Notes under the pieces: generated by a model
Told to the model about the DNA's origin: nothing
Seen by the model: the letters and a program-made list of their open reading frames with translations, nothing else
The model's database searches: none
In this document: in pieces, positions 17,483 to 26,749 of the stretch
Layout: every line of letters begins with the position of its first letter
How positions within the stretch are numbered: the stretch's first letter is position 1
NCBI GenBank assembly: GCA_030535455.1
Contig: JAUNJY010000015.1
Span: 1-64,000, forward strand
From: a bacterium
GTDB lineage: Bacteria; Bacillota; Clostridia; Lachnospirales; Lachnospiraceae
Direction: 5' to 3'
Length of the DNA: 64,000 nt
Position numbers and translations under genes: made by a program

Positions 17483-18415
17483 ATGGCAGTTTTTGGAGTG
17501 CAGTATACAAGGAAAGGCTCAGCAGCTGGAGCTGGAATTTCGCACGATATAGCTAAGGGAGAGACAATTAAGTTTGATACTGGTCTGGTTATGGAGGACA
17601 GCAGCATTACTTATGCTCTTCCGCCTGAAACGAATACAGGAATATTTAACATGGGTAGCGCGGGTTACTATTTTGTGGCATGGCAGATTGTTGCAAAAAC
17701 AGGGATCGGACTGGCAGGACAACGTTTTGATCTAATTCTGTCGAATGGTACTACCTCAGAAGATCGCGGGTATCCATCTGCAAGTGGTGTAAAGAACGCC
17801 CACTTTTCAGGCACTGCATTAGTACATATTCCGGCTATACTGACAGGACAGACTTGGACATTAAAGATTGTAAATATAGGTGATAACTGTACACTAAGTG
17901 ACCAGGTAGAGTGTAATGCCAATATCAGTATTCTTAGGGCAGTACAGTCGTCAGTAGAGGGCGCTGTTTTTCAATGTATAAAATCAGGGGTTACAGATCC
18001 CATTACAGTAGCTTCTGGTGCAGCAGTGCCATTTGATACGACTCCATCCTATATGTCATCAAATCCTAATATCCGGCTGACAGCAGCTACAGGGGAAATC
18101 ATAACGGAAACACCGGGAAGATATCTCTTTGATTGGGGCGTAAATGTAGCAGGTTCTACAGCTACTAATGGTATTGCATTTGAGTTGGAGAAGACAGAAG
18201 ACGGGGCAGCAAGCGTAGCAGCAGGGCTTAGTGAGTCACCTGTAAACCAGCCATGTACAATTTATGGAAGCACCATGGTTGACGTAGGGGTAGCGCCATC
18301 TACCTTTATACTAAAAAATGCAAATACAGGCGCAGTAACACACACATTAGGTGGGTATTTAGAAGCAGGAAGAGAACCACTTAGGGCATGGATCCGTGTT
18401 GTAGAGGTAGCGTAA
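17483..18415 (+). CDS. Tandem C1q/BclA-C-terminal-like beta-domain protein (paralogue 2)
   Basis: A 310-residue paralogue of the preceding protein with the same two-domain layout and matching ends (MAVFG(I/V)QY at the start, PLRAWIRVVEVA at the end). The frame is open from 17447, but a GGGAGG site at 17468-17473 and homology to the paralogue place the start at ATG 17483. The pair probably arose by gene duplication of an already duplicated domain. There is no signal peptide, membrane segment or collagen-like repeat, and no assigned function. Confidence 0.6.
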   Translation: MAVFGVQYTRKGSAAGAGISHDIAKGETIKFDTGLVMEDSSITYALPPETNTGIFNMGSAGYYFVAWQIVAKTGIGLAGQRFDLILSNGTTSEDRGYPSASGVKNAHFSGTALVHIPAILTGQTWTLKIVNIGDNCTLSDQVECNANISILRAVQSSVEGAVFQCIKSGVTDPITVASGAAVPFDTTPSYMSSNPNIRLTAATGEIITETPGRYLFDWGVNVAGSTATNGIAFELEKTEDGAASVAAGLSESPVNQPCTIYGSTMVDVGVAPSTFILKNANTGAVTHTLGGYLEAGREPLRAWIRVVEVA

Positions 18416-18526
18416 GTGATAAGGAAAAAGTTCAGGGACATTCCCAGGTTAATTCACTACCGCTTACCAAGCAGTTCGTAGTATAATGGTGTTAAATTTA
18501 GGTGGTTTTAAGAGGGGAGTAATTAA

Positions 18527-18886
18527 ATGGGTTGTCTCGGTAATTTGCTTTGGTTTATTTTTGGAGGCTTTTGGCTTGGAATAAGCTGGCTCTTAGCTGG
18601 CATACTTTGGTGTATCACGATTATTGGCATTCCAATCGGCATGCAGTGTTTTAAGTTTGCAAGCCTGGCATTCTTTCCTTTTGGAAAGGAAGTTGAATAT
18701 GGAGGCGGAGTAGGTTCATTCTTACTTAATATAGTGTGGATACTTATTTCCGGTCTTCCGTTAGCCATAGAGGCGGCTACCCTTGGCTGTGTGCTATGCA
18801 TTACTATTATTGGAATACCATTTGGCCTGCAGTGCTTTAAGATTGCAAAACTAGCCTTAATGCCTTTTGGCAGCTCGGTTGAATAG
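18527..18886 (+). CDS. YccF family membrane protein
   Basis: A 119-residue inner-membrane protein with two YccF-type repeats. Each repeat carries a hydrophobic segment followed by CITIIGIP(I/F)G(M/L)QCFK(F/I)A, at about residues 28-45 and 87-104, and a PFG motif (about 50 and 113). YccF proteins have no established function. It follows the surface-protein cluster by 110 bases with a GGGGAG ribosome site, and is followed by a terminator. Confidence 0.9.
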   Translation: MGCLGNLLWFIFGGFWLGISWLLAGILWCITIIGIPIGMQCFKFASLAFFPFGKEVEYGGGVGSFLLNIVWILISGLPLAIEAATLGCVLCITIIGIPFGLQCFKIAKLALMPFGSSVE

Positions 18887-18943
18887 AGCAGGACATATGT
18901 CTTTGTGACAGAATAGTTTTTCATAAAAAAGATAGAAAGATAA

Positions 18944-18988
18944 GATGGGAGTTTTGACGATTATACGTCAGGACTTCCATTTTCTTTT
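18944..18988 (+). terminator. Intrinsic terminator after yccF
   Basis: ATGGGAGTTTTGACG (18945-18959) pairs with TACGTCAGGACTTCCAT (18964-18980), with small mismatches, followed by TTTTCTTTT. Confidence 0.7.
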
Positions 18989-19106
18989 AATAAGTAGAAA
19001 ACTTCTATTCGAGCAGGCACTTTCTCTGTACACATTTTATAAATTGTTGGATTTGCGGGAATAGTAGGAGAGATGGGAGTTTTTTATATAATTTTGTTTT
19101 GTAAAA

Positions 19107-19149
19107 CGTAACATTTGTTACGGAAATAACACAAGGTATACGGTATGAT
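19107..19149 (+). promoter_or_regulatory. HcpR-like dyad at -41.5 of a hemerythrin operon promoter
   Basis: The dyad CGTAACA-TT-TGTTACG (19107-19122) contains GTAAC-N4-GTTAC, the pattern I recall for clostridial HcpR (Crp/Fnr family, nitrosative stress). A TATGAT -10 lies at 19144-19149 with no good -35. Its expected start near 19156 puts the dyad centre (19114.5) at -41.5, the class II activator position. Regulator identity is inferred. Confidence 0.55.
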
Positions 19150-19189
19150 AAAGATACAAACAACGTAGACGACAACAAGGAGGCAATAT

Positions 19190-19813
19190 ATGAGCGCATT
19201 TTTAGGGCCAATTCATTATTGGTTATACAATAAAATTATAATTCAAGAAAATTTAGTAGAGATGATCTTGAAATTAAATGAGATAGAAGGTTATGTACCG
19301 GAGCTTCAAAAAGAGGTAGACCGTGAGTGTGGAACCATTGAAACAAAGCCACTAGAAGAAATGATTGACACAGGAAACATCCATGGATGGTTACAGGAAC
19401 GCATTATCATAGTGGAAAAACGCTTAAGTTTTGTGGTAACAGCAATCGTAAAAGACGATGCAAAAAGAATGGAAGAGATTTTAGATGTGGCATATCAAAT
19501 GGGAGAAGAAACTTATGCACAGGTTACAGAAACGGAAACGTTAGACACTGCGGAAAAGGTATATAAGGCAATTAATGATATGTTGCTTGATGGCATGCCA
19601 TGTGACCGTATAAATGAGCTGTTAGAGACATCTGAGGACCAGGTAGTTTACCGTCAGTCAAGATGTATCCATGAAGCTTACTGGGTAGAATTTGGCGGTC
19701 TGATAATGAATTACTATGATATCCGACGTAAGTTCTTACAAGGATTTTTAGTGAAATCAGGATTTGAATTTGTAGTAGATGAACAAGACAACTTTAGAAT
19801 AAGGAGAAAATAG
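19190..19813 (+). CDS. Unknown helical protein linked to hemerythrin, 207 aa
   Basis: I do not recognise a named domain. The protein appears all-helical and acidic. It starts with FLGPIHYWLYNKIIIQENLVEMIL and carries a second conserved-looking HGWLQERIIIVEKRL segment, plus YRQSRCIHEAYWVEFGG and LVKSGFEFVVDEQDNFRIRRK near the end. Histidines H9 and H64 could bind metal. The stop is 2 bases before the hemerythrin start, so the two are co-translated. A GGAGG site precedes ATG 19190. A role in oxygen or nitric-oxide response is inferred from the partner and the upstream dyad. Confidence 0.65.
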   Translation: MSAFLGPIHYWLYNKIIIQENLVEMILKLNEIEGYVPELQKEVDRECGTIETKPLEEMIDTGNIHGWLQERIIIVEKRLSFVVTAIVKDDAKRMEEILDVAYQMGEETYAQVTETETLDTAEKVYKAINDMLLDGMPCDRINELLETSEDQVVYRQSRCIHEAYWVEFGGLIMNYYDIRRKFLQGFLVKSGFEFVVDEQDNFRIRRK

Positions 19814-19815
19814 GT

Positions 19816-20373
19816 ATGTACGGAATTGAAGTATTAGTAAATGAACATGAGAATATCAAAAGAATGGCAGAGGTAATGAGAGCTGCCAGCCTAAAGGTTA
19901 TGAACGGAGCTGAGCTTGTAGTTGCTGACTTCGATGCAATGGTGGATTTTGTTCGTACTTATGCAGACAACCATCATCATAAAAAAGAAGAAGATGTTTT
20001 ATTTATCTATATGAAAGAAGAGCTTGGAAAGGTTGCCAACACATTAATTACAAACGGCATGTTAGTAGAACATGACCTTGGAAGACTTCATATGAAAGAG
20101 CTTGATGAAGCATTAAGATCTTATGAAAAAGATAAAAATGACCAGGCAAAGCTTGATATCATTGTAAATACAACAGCTTATACGTATTTAATCAAACGTC
20201 ATATTGACAAGGAAAATGCGGTAGTGTTTACATTTGGTGAAAAGAATTTAGCAGAGGGAAGCCGCAATGAAGTAGATCAAAAGACAAAAGAGTTAGAAGA
20301 AGCTGCACAAAAAGACGGCCTTCAAGACAAGTATTTAAACCTGCTTGCAACATTAGAAAAAAAATATTTATAA
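19816..20373 (+). CDS. Hemerythrin-domain protein
   Basis: A 185-residue helical protein of the hemerythrin HHE superfamily. Likely diiron ligands include H15 (NEHENIK), the HHHKKEEDVLF helix, VEHDLGRLH and IKRHIDKENAVVF. Such proteins bind O2 or NO, or act in iron handling. The C-terminal 35 residues form an extra charged helix. It is the second gene of a two-gene operon and is followed by a terminator. Upstream control by an HcpR-type activator is suggested by the dyad at 19107. Confidence 0.88.
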   Translation: MYGIEVLVNEHENIKRMAEVMRAASLKVMNGAELVVADFDAMVDFVRTYADNHHHKKEEDVLFIYMKEELGKVANTLITNGMLVEHDLGRLHMKELDEALRSYEKDKNDQAKLDIIVNTTAYTYLIKRHIDKENAVVFTFGEKNLAEGSRNEVDQKTKELEEAAQKDGLQDKYLNLLATLEKKYL

Positions 20374-20422
20374 TCGTCAATTCATGGGTGAAATAATCCC
20401 CAATCTAATATCTAAAAATCTG

Positions 20423-20465
20423 AAGCGATGTCTTTCTAAATAATATGAAAGGTATCGCTTTTTTC
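20423..20465 (+). terminator. Intrinsic terminator of the hemerythrin operon
   Basis: AAGCGATGTCTTT (20423-20435) pairs with AAAGGTATCGCTT (20448-20460), followed by a T run. A degenerate repeat copy starts at the T run. Confidence 0.85.
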
Positions 20466-20513
20466 AATGAAATCCTATAGTTTTCAAACTTTCCCCTAAG
20501 CACTGCGCAGTCT
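20464..20513. repeat. Dispersed post-terminator repeat, family A copy 3 (degenerate 3' part)
   Basis: About 50 bases resemble 15153-15202: CAATGAAA-(A/T)CCTA-GTTTTCAAACTTTCC followed by CTAAGCA(C/G)TGCG. Only the 3' half of the element is present, again directly after a terminator. Confidence 0.55.
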
Positions 20514-20631
20514 GAGCATTCACCTGAAATACATATAATGTAAAAATAAACAAGGTTTTAACTAATGAAAACGACAAAATTCGACGATATATGATAATGG
20601 GATAAAAACAAAAGAGAAAGGAAATAAGCGT

Positions 20632-21213
20632 ATGTATGAAAAAAGTAAATGTATAATGATGCTTACAATGTTGTTAAGTGTAACAACTATGACGGCTTGC
20701 AGTTCGGACAATAAACAGACATCTGCCAATGATGCTTTTGCCTATACAGTTTCTATCGATGGGGAACAGATAGAAGTTGCAGAAGATGATGCCAATGTTG
20801 ATGCGTTAAAGACAACTGCAGATAAATTCCTGACAGCAATGCTGACTAAGAATTATAAATCACCGGATCTTACAACAGAGTATGAGCTTTATACCAAAGA
20901 GAAGAGAGAAGAAAATGAAGCATCTGGTGCTATAGATGCGGCACTTGCAGCAATGCAGACATATGAGCTGATGCAGGAAGTAAATGAAATTGATATAAAT
21001 AATATAGAATTTTTTAATCTTTATGGAGAGAAAGCTGCCAAGGTAGTGACAACTGTGTATGCAACCATTACAGATGCTACTGAGGCATATTATTCAGCCA
21101 TTGGGATTGGTCAAAATGTAAAATATAAGAGAAATGTAGAGATTACGTATATTCTGGAAGACGGAACATGGAGAGTCTCTGCGTATACAGCCACAGCAAG
21201 GGAAGTCGCATAG
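20632..21213 (+). CDS. Putative lipoprotein of unknown function, 193 aa
   Basis: The N-terminal signal ends in a lipobox (TTMTACSS), so the protein should be lipid-anchored outside the membrane. The mature part is acidic, with an alpha helix rich in Ala/Glu and a beta-rich ending (KRNVEITYILEDGTWRV), the pattern of NTF2-like or DUF5105-type domains. It is 26 bases upstream of a chemoreceptor gene and probably co-transcribed. It might be an accessory ligand-binding protein, but this is a guess from position only. Confidence 0.6.
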   Translation: MYEKSKCIMMLTMLLSVTTMTACSSDNKQTSANDAFAYTVSIDGEQIEVAEDDANVDALKTTADKFLTAMLTKNYKSPDLTTEYELYTKEKREENEASGAIDAALAAMQTYELMQEVNEIDINNIEFFNLYGEKAAKVVTTVYATITDATEAYYSAIGIGQNVKYKRNVEITYILEDGTWRVSAYTATAREVA

Positions 21214-21239
21214 GCTTAAATTAAATAGGAGGAAGAAAT

Positions 21240-23258
21240 ATGTCAGAAGCCAATAATGAACAAGTAGCAGATAAAAAGCGAATTGTTTCTTTGAAATATC
21301 GCTTTATAGCATTAGTGTTAGTTACTGTAGTGTTTATTTCAAGTTCAATCAGCTTTATGGTCTATAAAAAGAGTAGTACGTTGATACATAAATCTTATGA
21401 AGATAAAATCAACGGTAAGATAGATGTATTAGATGAGCAGTTAGATGCCATTATTAAGCAGACAGAGCGTTTAGCAGATACTCTTATTAACAATGGAGCT
21501 TTAACTAATGAAACCAGCGAAAAGCAGGAAAAGCTGATTTATAAATTATTACAGACCCAGCAAGAAATTTATCCAGAAGTAATTAACCTTATTTTTAGCC
21601 GATATGATAAAGTATTTCTTTATCCAAGAAGTGAAGCGGTAGAAAATCAGGTGCCAGGACAAGCATCCTGGTTTTTAGAACGTATTAATGAGAATACGGA
21701 AGCAAACTGGAAACAGCCATATATTGATGGTGCCACTGGAAAATGGATTATGACATACTATAAAAGAGTCTACCAGCAAAACGAAGTAATTGGTTTTGTT
21801 GAGATTGATATCTCTTTAGAGCATATCATTAATCTGGTGGAGACAATCGACATTGGAGAAGGCGGCAAGCTTTATATTACCGATGAACGTGGAAATATCA
21901 TGATCAGCTCCTTTAATAATCTGACAGGCAAGGATATTCCTGATGAAGAATTATGGAAAGCAGTGTCTGAAACAGAAGGTGGAAGCCTTAAATATAATTC
22001 TACGAGAGAAACTAAGTTCGCTGCATTCAAGCAGATTAATAGTGAACTGAATTGGAAGATTGTCGGAATCGTGCCAAACGCCTTAATTACAGATGAAATC
22101 AGGGGCCTACTTAGCACAATTTCTTTATATGCTGTAATATTGGCAGCAATCAGTATTGCAATTTCAATTATTGTAACCCAAAAGATGCTTTCTAATATTG
22201 ATAAATTCAATCAAGAGTTAAGCTATATTGGAGAAGGGGATCTTACAAGAAACTTTGAGCTAGCTTCAAGAGACGAAATTTCGCAGATGGGACGCACCTT
22301 TAATAGTACCATTGAAAAGATTCGTAAGTTAATCCTTACAAATCAGCAGATTACGGAAACATTGCTTGGAGAGTCTAACCAAATCGATACCATTGTAAAA
22401 GAGACAACAGAGACAACAAATCAGATTGCATCAGAAATTGAAGAGATTGCAGCAAGTTCTGTGGCACAGTCAGAGGAGACAAACAAGATTGTCACTCATT
22501 TTGAAGAGCTATCACAGGCGATGCATTCAATTACAGATTCTATCCGTGGTGCTAATGATATGGTAAATCAGACACAGTCTGTAAATCAGCGTGGTGTTGA
22601 AGCGGTAACAAACTTATTAGAAGTAACCAAGCTTACAAATCAGTCTACAACTTCCGTGAAAGCGACAATTGACCAGATTAATCATACATCCAATGAAATC
22701 GATACAATTGTTGAAACAATCAATGAAATTTCTTCACAGACTAATTTATTGGCGTTAAATGCAAGTATTGAAGCGGCAAGAGCTGGAGAAAGTGGAAAAG
22801 GCTTTGCCGTTGTTGCAGAAGAAGTACGTAAGTTAGCCGAAAATTCAGCTGAATCAGCAGGAAATATCAAGCATTTAATTGATCGAGTAAAGGAACAGAC
22901 TAAGAATGCAGTAGAAGAAATTCAGATTGTTACAAAGAATTCAGAAATGCAGACAAAAGCGGTTGATAATACAAAAGAAGCGTTCCGCTCAATCAGTACG
23001 TCTGTTACGGCACTTGGTACCGATGTGAACAGCATTGATACGTTAAATAAATCCATGATTGATGTGAAAGAGAACATGGAAAAGATTATTGAAAGTTTTG
23101 CAGGTAAGATACAAGAAAATTCGGATGCTACGCTTACCATTTCAGCTATGACAGAAGAGCAGTTAGCAACTATGATAAATTTAGATGAAAGTTTAACTAG
23201 CCTTACTTCTTGTGCAAAACAATTGGAAATAGAGATTTCCAAATTTAAAACAGAATAA
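21240..23258 (+). CDS. Methyl-accepting chemotaxis protein with Cache-type sensor
   Basis: A 672-residue transmembrane chemoreceptor. One membrane segment at about 24-46, an extracellular Cache-like sensor (about 50-275, including [19 protein letters not shown] and [16 protein letters not shown]), a second membrane segment about 283-310, a HAMP domain to about 365, and the signalling hairpin tip [22 protein letters not shown]. It relays an unknown small-molecule signal to CheA/CheW. An AGGAGG site precedes ATG 21240. It is followed by a terminator. Confidence 0.96.
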   Translation: MSEANNEQVADKKRIVSLKYRFIALVLVTVVFISSSISFMVYKKSSTLIHKSYEDKINGKIDVLDEQLDAIIKQTERLADTLINNGALTNETSEKQEKLIYKLLQTQQEIYPEVINLIFSRYDKVFLYPRSEAVENQVPGQASWFLERINENTEANWKQPYIDGATGKWIMTYYKRVYQQNEVIGFVEIDISLEHIINLVETIDIGEGGKLYITDERGNIMISSFNNLTGKDIPDEELWKAVSETEGGSLKYNSTRETKFAAFKQINSELNWKIVGIVPNALITDEIRGLLSTISLYAVILAAISIAISIIVTQKMLSNIDKFNQELSYIGEGDLTRNFELASRDEISQMGRTFNSTIEKIRKLILTNQQITETLLGESNQIDTIVKETTETTNQIASEIEEIAASSVAQSEETNKIVTHFEELSQAMHSITDSIRGANDMVNQTQSVNQRGVEAVTNLLEVTKLTNQSTTSVKATIDQINHTSNEIDTIVETINEISSQTNLLALNASIEAARAGESGKGFAVVAEEVRKLAENSAESAGNIKHLIDRVKEQTKNAVEEIQIVTKNSEMQTKAVDNTKEAFRSISTSVTALGTDVNSIDTLNKSMIDVKENMEKIIESFAGKIQENSDATLTISAMTEEQLATMINLDESLTSLTSCAKQLEIEISKFKTE

Positions 23259-23308
23259 AAATAGAAGAGTTAATCATTTTTTGGTCACGCATAAAGGAAT
23301 TAATTCTA

Positions 23309-23346
23309 AAAAGGGGTCTACTATTTTGTTAGATCCCTTTTTTTAA
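23309..23346 (+). terminator. Intrinsic terminator after the chemoreceptor gene
   Basis: AAGGGGTCTA (23311-23320) pairs with TTAGATCCCTT (23329-23339), followed by a T run. Confidence 0.85.
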
Positions 23347-23395
23347 AACGATAACGGAAATTTATGTAAAATATATGGAATAGTTATAAATACGA

Positions 23396-23424
23396 TTTAC
23401 TTAATTTCCAAAAAATGCTATAAT
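23396..23424 (+). promoter_or_regulatory. Promoter of the hydrolase-fold gene
   Basis: TTTACT (23396-23401), 17-base spacer, TATAAT (23419-23424) with an extended TGC before the -10. Transcription should start about 50 bases before the gene. Confidence 0.65.
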
Positions 23425-23480
23425 TAAAGATATATATTGTTTAAAGGCATATATTTGACAAAAACATAGATGGAGGGGGT

Positions 23481-24617
23481 ATGACTATGCAATGGTCCAT
23501 TCGAACATTATTAAATCCTGTAATCGTCAGGAGCCTTATTTACGGAGTTAATCCCATTGACATGAAGTACATTTTACAGAAAGTTGAGAAGCAGCCTCTC
23601 GTCAATTCTAGTGCGATAGAGACGACTTGGAGAGAAGAGTGGGGGAGAAAGGCACGTAGGTATAGTGCTTATGGTAAGGAAGCCAAAGAAAAAGGAAATT
23701 ACATATCTGCAAAAGAATATTATTCATTGGCAGCAAAGTGTTACTATGCATGCTACACAGTAAAGCTTGACCAGATTGCAGGAAAACGAGAACTATATAA
23801 GAAGCTAGAGGGGTACTACTTACAATCATTGCAATGTTCTAATCGTAGATTTGAGCAAGTCGTGGTGAAGTTAGAAGATAAAAAGGGCATGCCAGGTTAT
23901 CTGCATTTGCCAGATTCAAAGAAATATGAAGCACCTTATGCCTGCGTTACCATGTTTGCAGGAATGGGAAGCTCAAAGGAAGAATTTGAAACGATGGCTG
24001 GTCCTTTAGTGGAGCGTGGAGTAGCAGTACTTTGTTTAGATCAGCCAGGTTCGGGCGCCGCTTTATTTGATTATGACTTAAAGCTTAGCGGTGGAAATTT
24101 AGAGCGTGGATTTGAAAAGACCATGGAATTCTTGAAAAATCATCCATTAATTGAAGAACAACGAATTGCAACCTATGGAGCGGGCATGGGTGGCGAATAT
24201 GCGTACCATTTTGCTGCAAAGTATCCTTCAATTCGATGTGTAGCAAATATGTTCCCTATGTTTATCACCATGCTTGAGGAAGAGGCAGTTCCACAATGGA
24301 TGAAAGAAGGGACTTGGGCAAGGTACCAAGTGGGAACTGAGTTGGATAGCAAGTTCTTAGAAGGAATGAAATTCCTTACAGAGGGTGTAATAAAAAGTGA
24401 CTACCTTATGGTGTATAGCAGCGTGGAGAGCTTGATGCCATTAGATAAGATAAAGGAAGTCTTAACTAAAGCAAAGGGAAGAAAAGAGACGTTTTTGGTG
24501 GACGAGGAGTCTGTATTCACAATGCCAGTGGAAGAGCAGATGCATTGGCTTAAATTTAAAGTTGCAGACTGGTTTGTAACGCATTTAGAAGAACTTCCGA
24601 AAGAGCAAAGAAGATAG
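23481..24617 (+). CDS. Alpha/beta-hydrolase-fold protein (FrsA/DUF1100-like) lacking the nucleophile serine
   Basis: A 378-residue protein: an N-terminal helical cap (about 1-130) followed by an alpha/beta-hydrolase core with VTMFAGMGSSKEEFE (oxyanion region) and RGVAVLCLDQPGSGAAL. At the nucleophile elbow the usual G-x-S-x-G-G reads YGAGMGGEYA, with Gly235 where Ser is expected (codon GGC 24183-24185). The rest of the family layout is intact, so it may be a pseudoenzyme or use other chemistry. A GGAGGGGG site lies close before ATG 23481; ATG 23487 has better spacing. Confidence 0.75.
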   Translation: MTMQWSIRTLLNPVIVRSLIYGVNPIDMKYILQKVEKQPLVNSSAIETTWREEWGRKARRYSAYGKEAKEKGNYISAKEYYSLAAKCYYACYTVKLDQIAGKRELYKKLEGYYLQSLQCSNRRFEQVVVKLEDKKGMPGYLHLPDSKKYEAPYACVTMFAGMGSSKEEFETMAGPLVERGVAVLCLDQPGSGAALFDYDLKLSGGNLERGFEKTMEFLKNHPLIEEQRIATYGAGMGGEYAYHFAAKYPSIRCVANMFPMFITMLEEEAVPQWMKEGTWARYQVGTELDSKFLEGMKFLTEGVIKSDYLMVYSSVESLMPLDKIKEVLTKAKGRKETFLVDEESVFTMPVEEQMHWLKFKVADWFVTHLEELPKEQRR

Positions 24618-24894
24618 GTTAGACAAGAAATTAACAAAGTGTCATAAAATAGACACAAAACGGAAAAAAATGTAAGAAACCTGCGTGATACACACAGTTG
24701 GTAATATAAGGAATAAGAGAGATTAAATTCCATATAAAGATAGCGTAAATGCGTAAAAATTAGGGGAAATAGCAATTTGATATTGTACGCTCCTATATCA
24801 GAGAAAGATTTCCGTATTTTACCTGTATATTTTTTAACACAGCAATGATATTATCTTCTCATTAACACAGTTAATAAGGTGAGGAGAAAATTAC
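24618..24894. other. Upstream region of the flavoprotein reductase gene
   Basis: About 277 AT-rich bases with no coding frame, no clear terminator for the preceding gene and no promoter I would defend. A good AGGTGAGGAG ribosome site lies at its right end. Confidence 0.35.
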
Positions 24895-26694
24895 ATGAGA
24901 AAGAAAATAGCAATGTTATTAGTTGGTTTAATGACATTAACATCTGTAACTGCATGTTCTACAAAACAGGACGCTCCTGCAGATACTAAAGAACAAACAA
25001 CAGAAAACAACAAACAAGCAGACATCGTTATTATCGGTGCTGGTGGTGCTGGTATGTCAGCTGCAATCCAAGCAAGACAAAATGGTGCTACAAATGTAGT
25101 TGTTGTAGAAAAAATGGCTCAAACTGGTGGTAACACAGTTCGTGCTACAGGCGGTCTTAACGCTTCTGAAACTAAATTCCAAGCAGAAAAAGGAATTGAA
25201 GATTCTAACGAACTTTTCATTGAAGATACAATGAAGGGTGGAAAGAACTTAAACGATAAAGAATTAGTAACAACTTTAGTTGAAAACTCAAACGCAGCAG
25301 TAGAATGGGTTAACGAAATCGGTGGAGATTTAGGCGTAGTAGCTATGTTCGGTGGAGCAAGCGTTGAACGTATCCACAGACCTTCTGATACAAGCGCAGT
25401 AGGTCCTATGCTTGTTAAAACATTTAACAAACAAATCGAAACTTTAGAAATCCCTGTATTATTAGAAACAACTGCAAAACAAATCGTAGTTGATGAAGCT
25501 GGTAAAATTACTGGCGTTAAAATCTCTAATGCAGAAGGCGAAAGCACAATCGACTGTACAGCAGTAATCATTGCTACTGGTGGTTTCGGTGCTAACCTTG
25601 ATATGGTAGTTGAATACGATCCAAGCCTTAAAGGTTTCGTAGGAACAAACCATGCAGGTGCAACAGGTGACGGTATTGCTTTAGGTACTGAAATCGGTGC
25701 AGCTACTGTAGATTTAGATCAAATCCAAATCCATCCAACAGTAGATCCTGAAACACAAACACTTTACACTGAAGGTGTACGTGGTAACGGTGCAATCTTA
25801 GTTAACCTTGAAGGTAAACGTTTTGTAAATGAGTTATTAACTCGTGACGTTGTAAGTGCTGCAATCTTAGAACAAAAAGATGAAACTTCTTACTTAGTAT
25901 TCGATCAAGCAGTTCGCGAAAGTCTTTCTGCAATCGAAAAATATGTAAGTGCTGGTCTTACAGTAGAAGCTGATACAATCGAAGAATTAGCTGAAAAAAT
26001 CAATGTAGATGCTGCTACATTAAAAGAAACTATGACAAACTATGCTTCTTATCAAGCAGCTGGTGAAGATAAAGAATTCGGTCGTGAAGACATGGCAGCT
26101 TCTTTAACTACTCCTAAATACTATGCAGCAAAATGTGCTCCTGGTATTCACCATACAATGGGTGGTTTGAAAATCAACACTAATGCTGAAGTAGTAAACA
26201 CAGATGGTAACGTAATCTCTGGTTTATTTGCAGCTGGTGAAGTAACTGGTGGTGTTCACGGTGCTAACCGTCTTGGTGGTAACGCTGTAGCTGATATCGT
26301 AGTATTCGGTCGTATCGCTGGTACTAACGCAGCTAAATTCGTAGTTGACAATGGTGGAAACACTACTCCTACAATCGTTGTAGAAAAAACTGAAGAAGTT
26401 GAAGTAACACCAGAAGTTCAAGGTAACTTCGTAGATGGAACTTACAAAGGTACTTCTAAAGGTAACAACGGAGATATCAACGTTGAAGTAACTGTTGAAG
26501 GTGGAAACCTTGTGAAAGTTGATGTTTTAGAACAACACGAAACTGAAGGTCTTTATGACAGTGCTTTAGCAAAAGTTGTTCCAGCAATGATCCAAAAACA
26601 AACAACAGAAGTTGATGCTGTAACAGGTGCTACTAACTCTTCCAACGGTCTTATGGGAGCAGTTGCAGACGCACTTAAAGATGCAACTAAATAA
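24895..26694 (+). CDS. Extracellular flavinylated fumarate/urocanate-type reductase (lipoprotein, FAD + FMN_bind)
   Basis: A 599-residue exported reductase. Lipobox TSVTACSTK, then a FAD domain with the dinucleotide motif VIIGAGGAGMSAAIQA, TGGNTVRATGGLNA, and the flavocytochrome c/urocanate reductase end HHTMGGLKIN...GLFAAGEVTGGVHGANRLGG. The C-terminal domain (about 510-599) is FMN_bind, with VDAVTGATNSSNG; family knowledge says FMN is attached to the last Thr/Ser by ApbE. Substrate cannot be set from sequence: fumarate, urocanate or another enoate acceptor. Codon choice is strongly biased, suggesting high expression. No ApbE gene is in the window. Confidence 0.9.
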   Translation: MRKKIAMLLVGLMTLTSVTACSTKQDAPADTKEQTTENNKQADIVIIGAGGAGMSAAIQARQNGATNVVVVEKMAQTGGNTVRATGGLNASETKFQAEKGIEDSNELFIEDTMKGGKNLNDKELVTTLVENSNAAVEWVNEIGGDLGVVAMFGGASVERIHRPSDTSAVGPMLVKTFNKQIETLEIPVLLETTAKQIVVDEAGKITGVKISNAEGESTIDCTAVIIATGGFGANLDMVVEYDPSLKGFVGTNHAGATGDGIALGTEIGAATVDLDQIQIHPTVDPETQTLYTEGVRGNGAILVNLEGKRFVNELLTRDVVSAAILEQKDETSYLVFDQAVRESLSAIEKYVSAGLTVEADTIEELAEKINVDAATLKETMTNYASYQAAGEDKEFGREDMAASLTTPKYYAAKCAPGIHHTMGGLKINTNAEVVNTDGNVISGLFAAGEVTGGVHGANRLGGNAVADIVVFGRIAGTNAAKFVVDNGGNTTPTIVVEKTEEVEVTPEVQGNFVDGTYKGTSKGNNGDINVEVTVEGGNLVKVDVLEQHETEGLYDSALAKVVPAMIQKQTTEVDAVTGATNSSNGLMGAVADALKDATK

Positions 26695-26713
26695 TAAACT
26701 GATGTTATAAATA

Positions 26714-26749
26714 TAAGCAGTCATGTGAATAAACATGGCTGCTTTTTTT
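26714..26749 (+). terminator. Intrinsic terminator after the reductase gene
   Basis: AAGCAGTCATGT (26716-26727) pairs with ACATGGCTGCTT (26734-26745) ahead of a T run. Confidence 0.88.

Noticed and set aside
18523-18924. 133-residue minus-strand frame over yccF
   Set aside because: Mirror of the repetitive YccF segments; yccF on the plus strand has the ribosome site and family match.
25119-25571. 150-residue minus-strand frame in the flavoprotein reductase
   Set aside because: Opposite the FAD domain of a codon-biased gene; no start signals.
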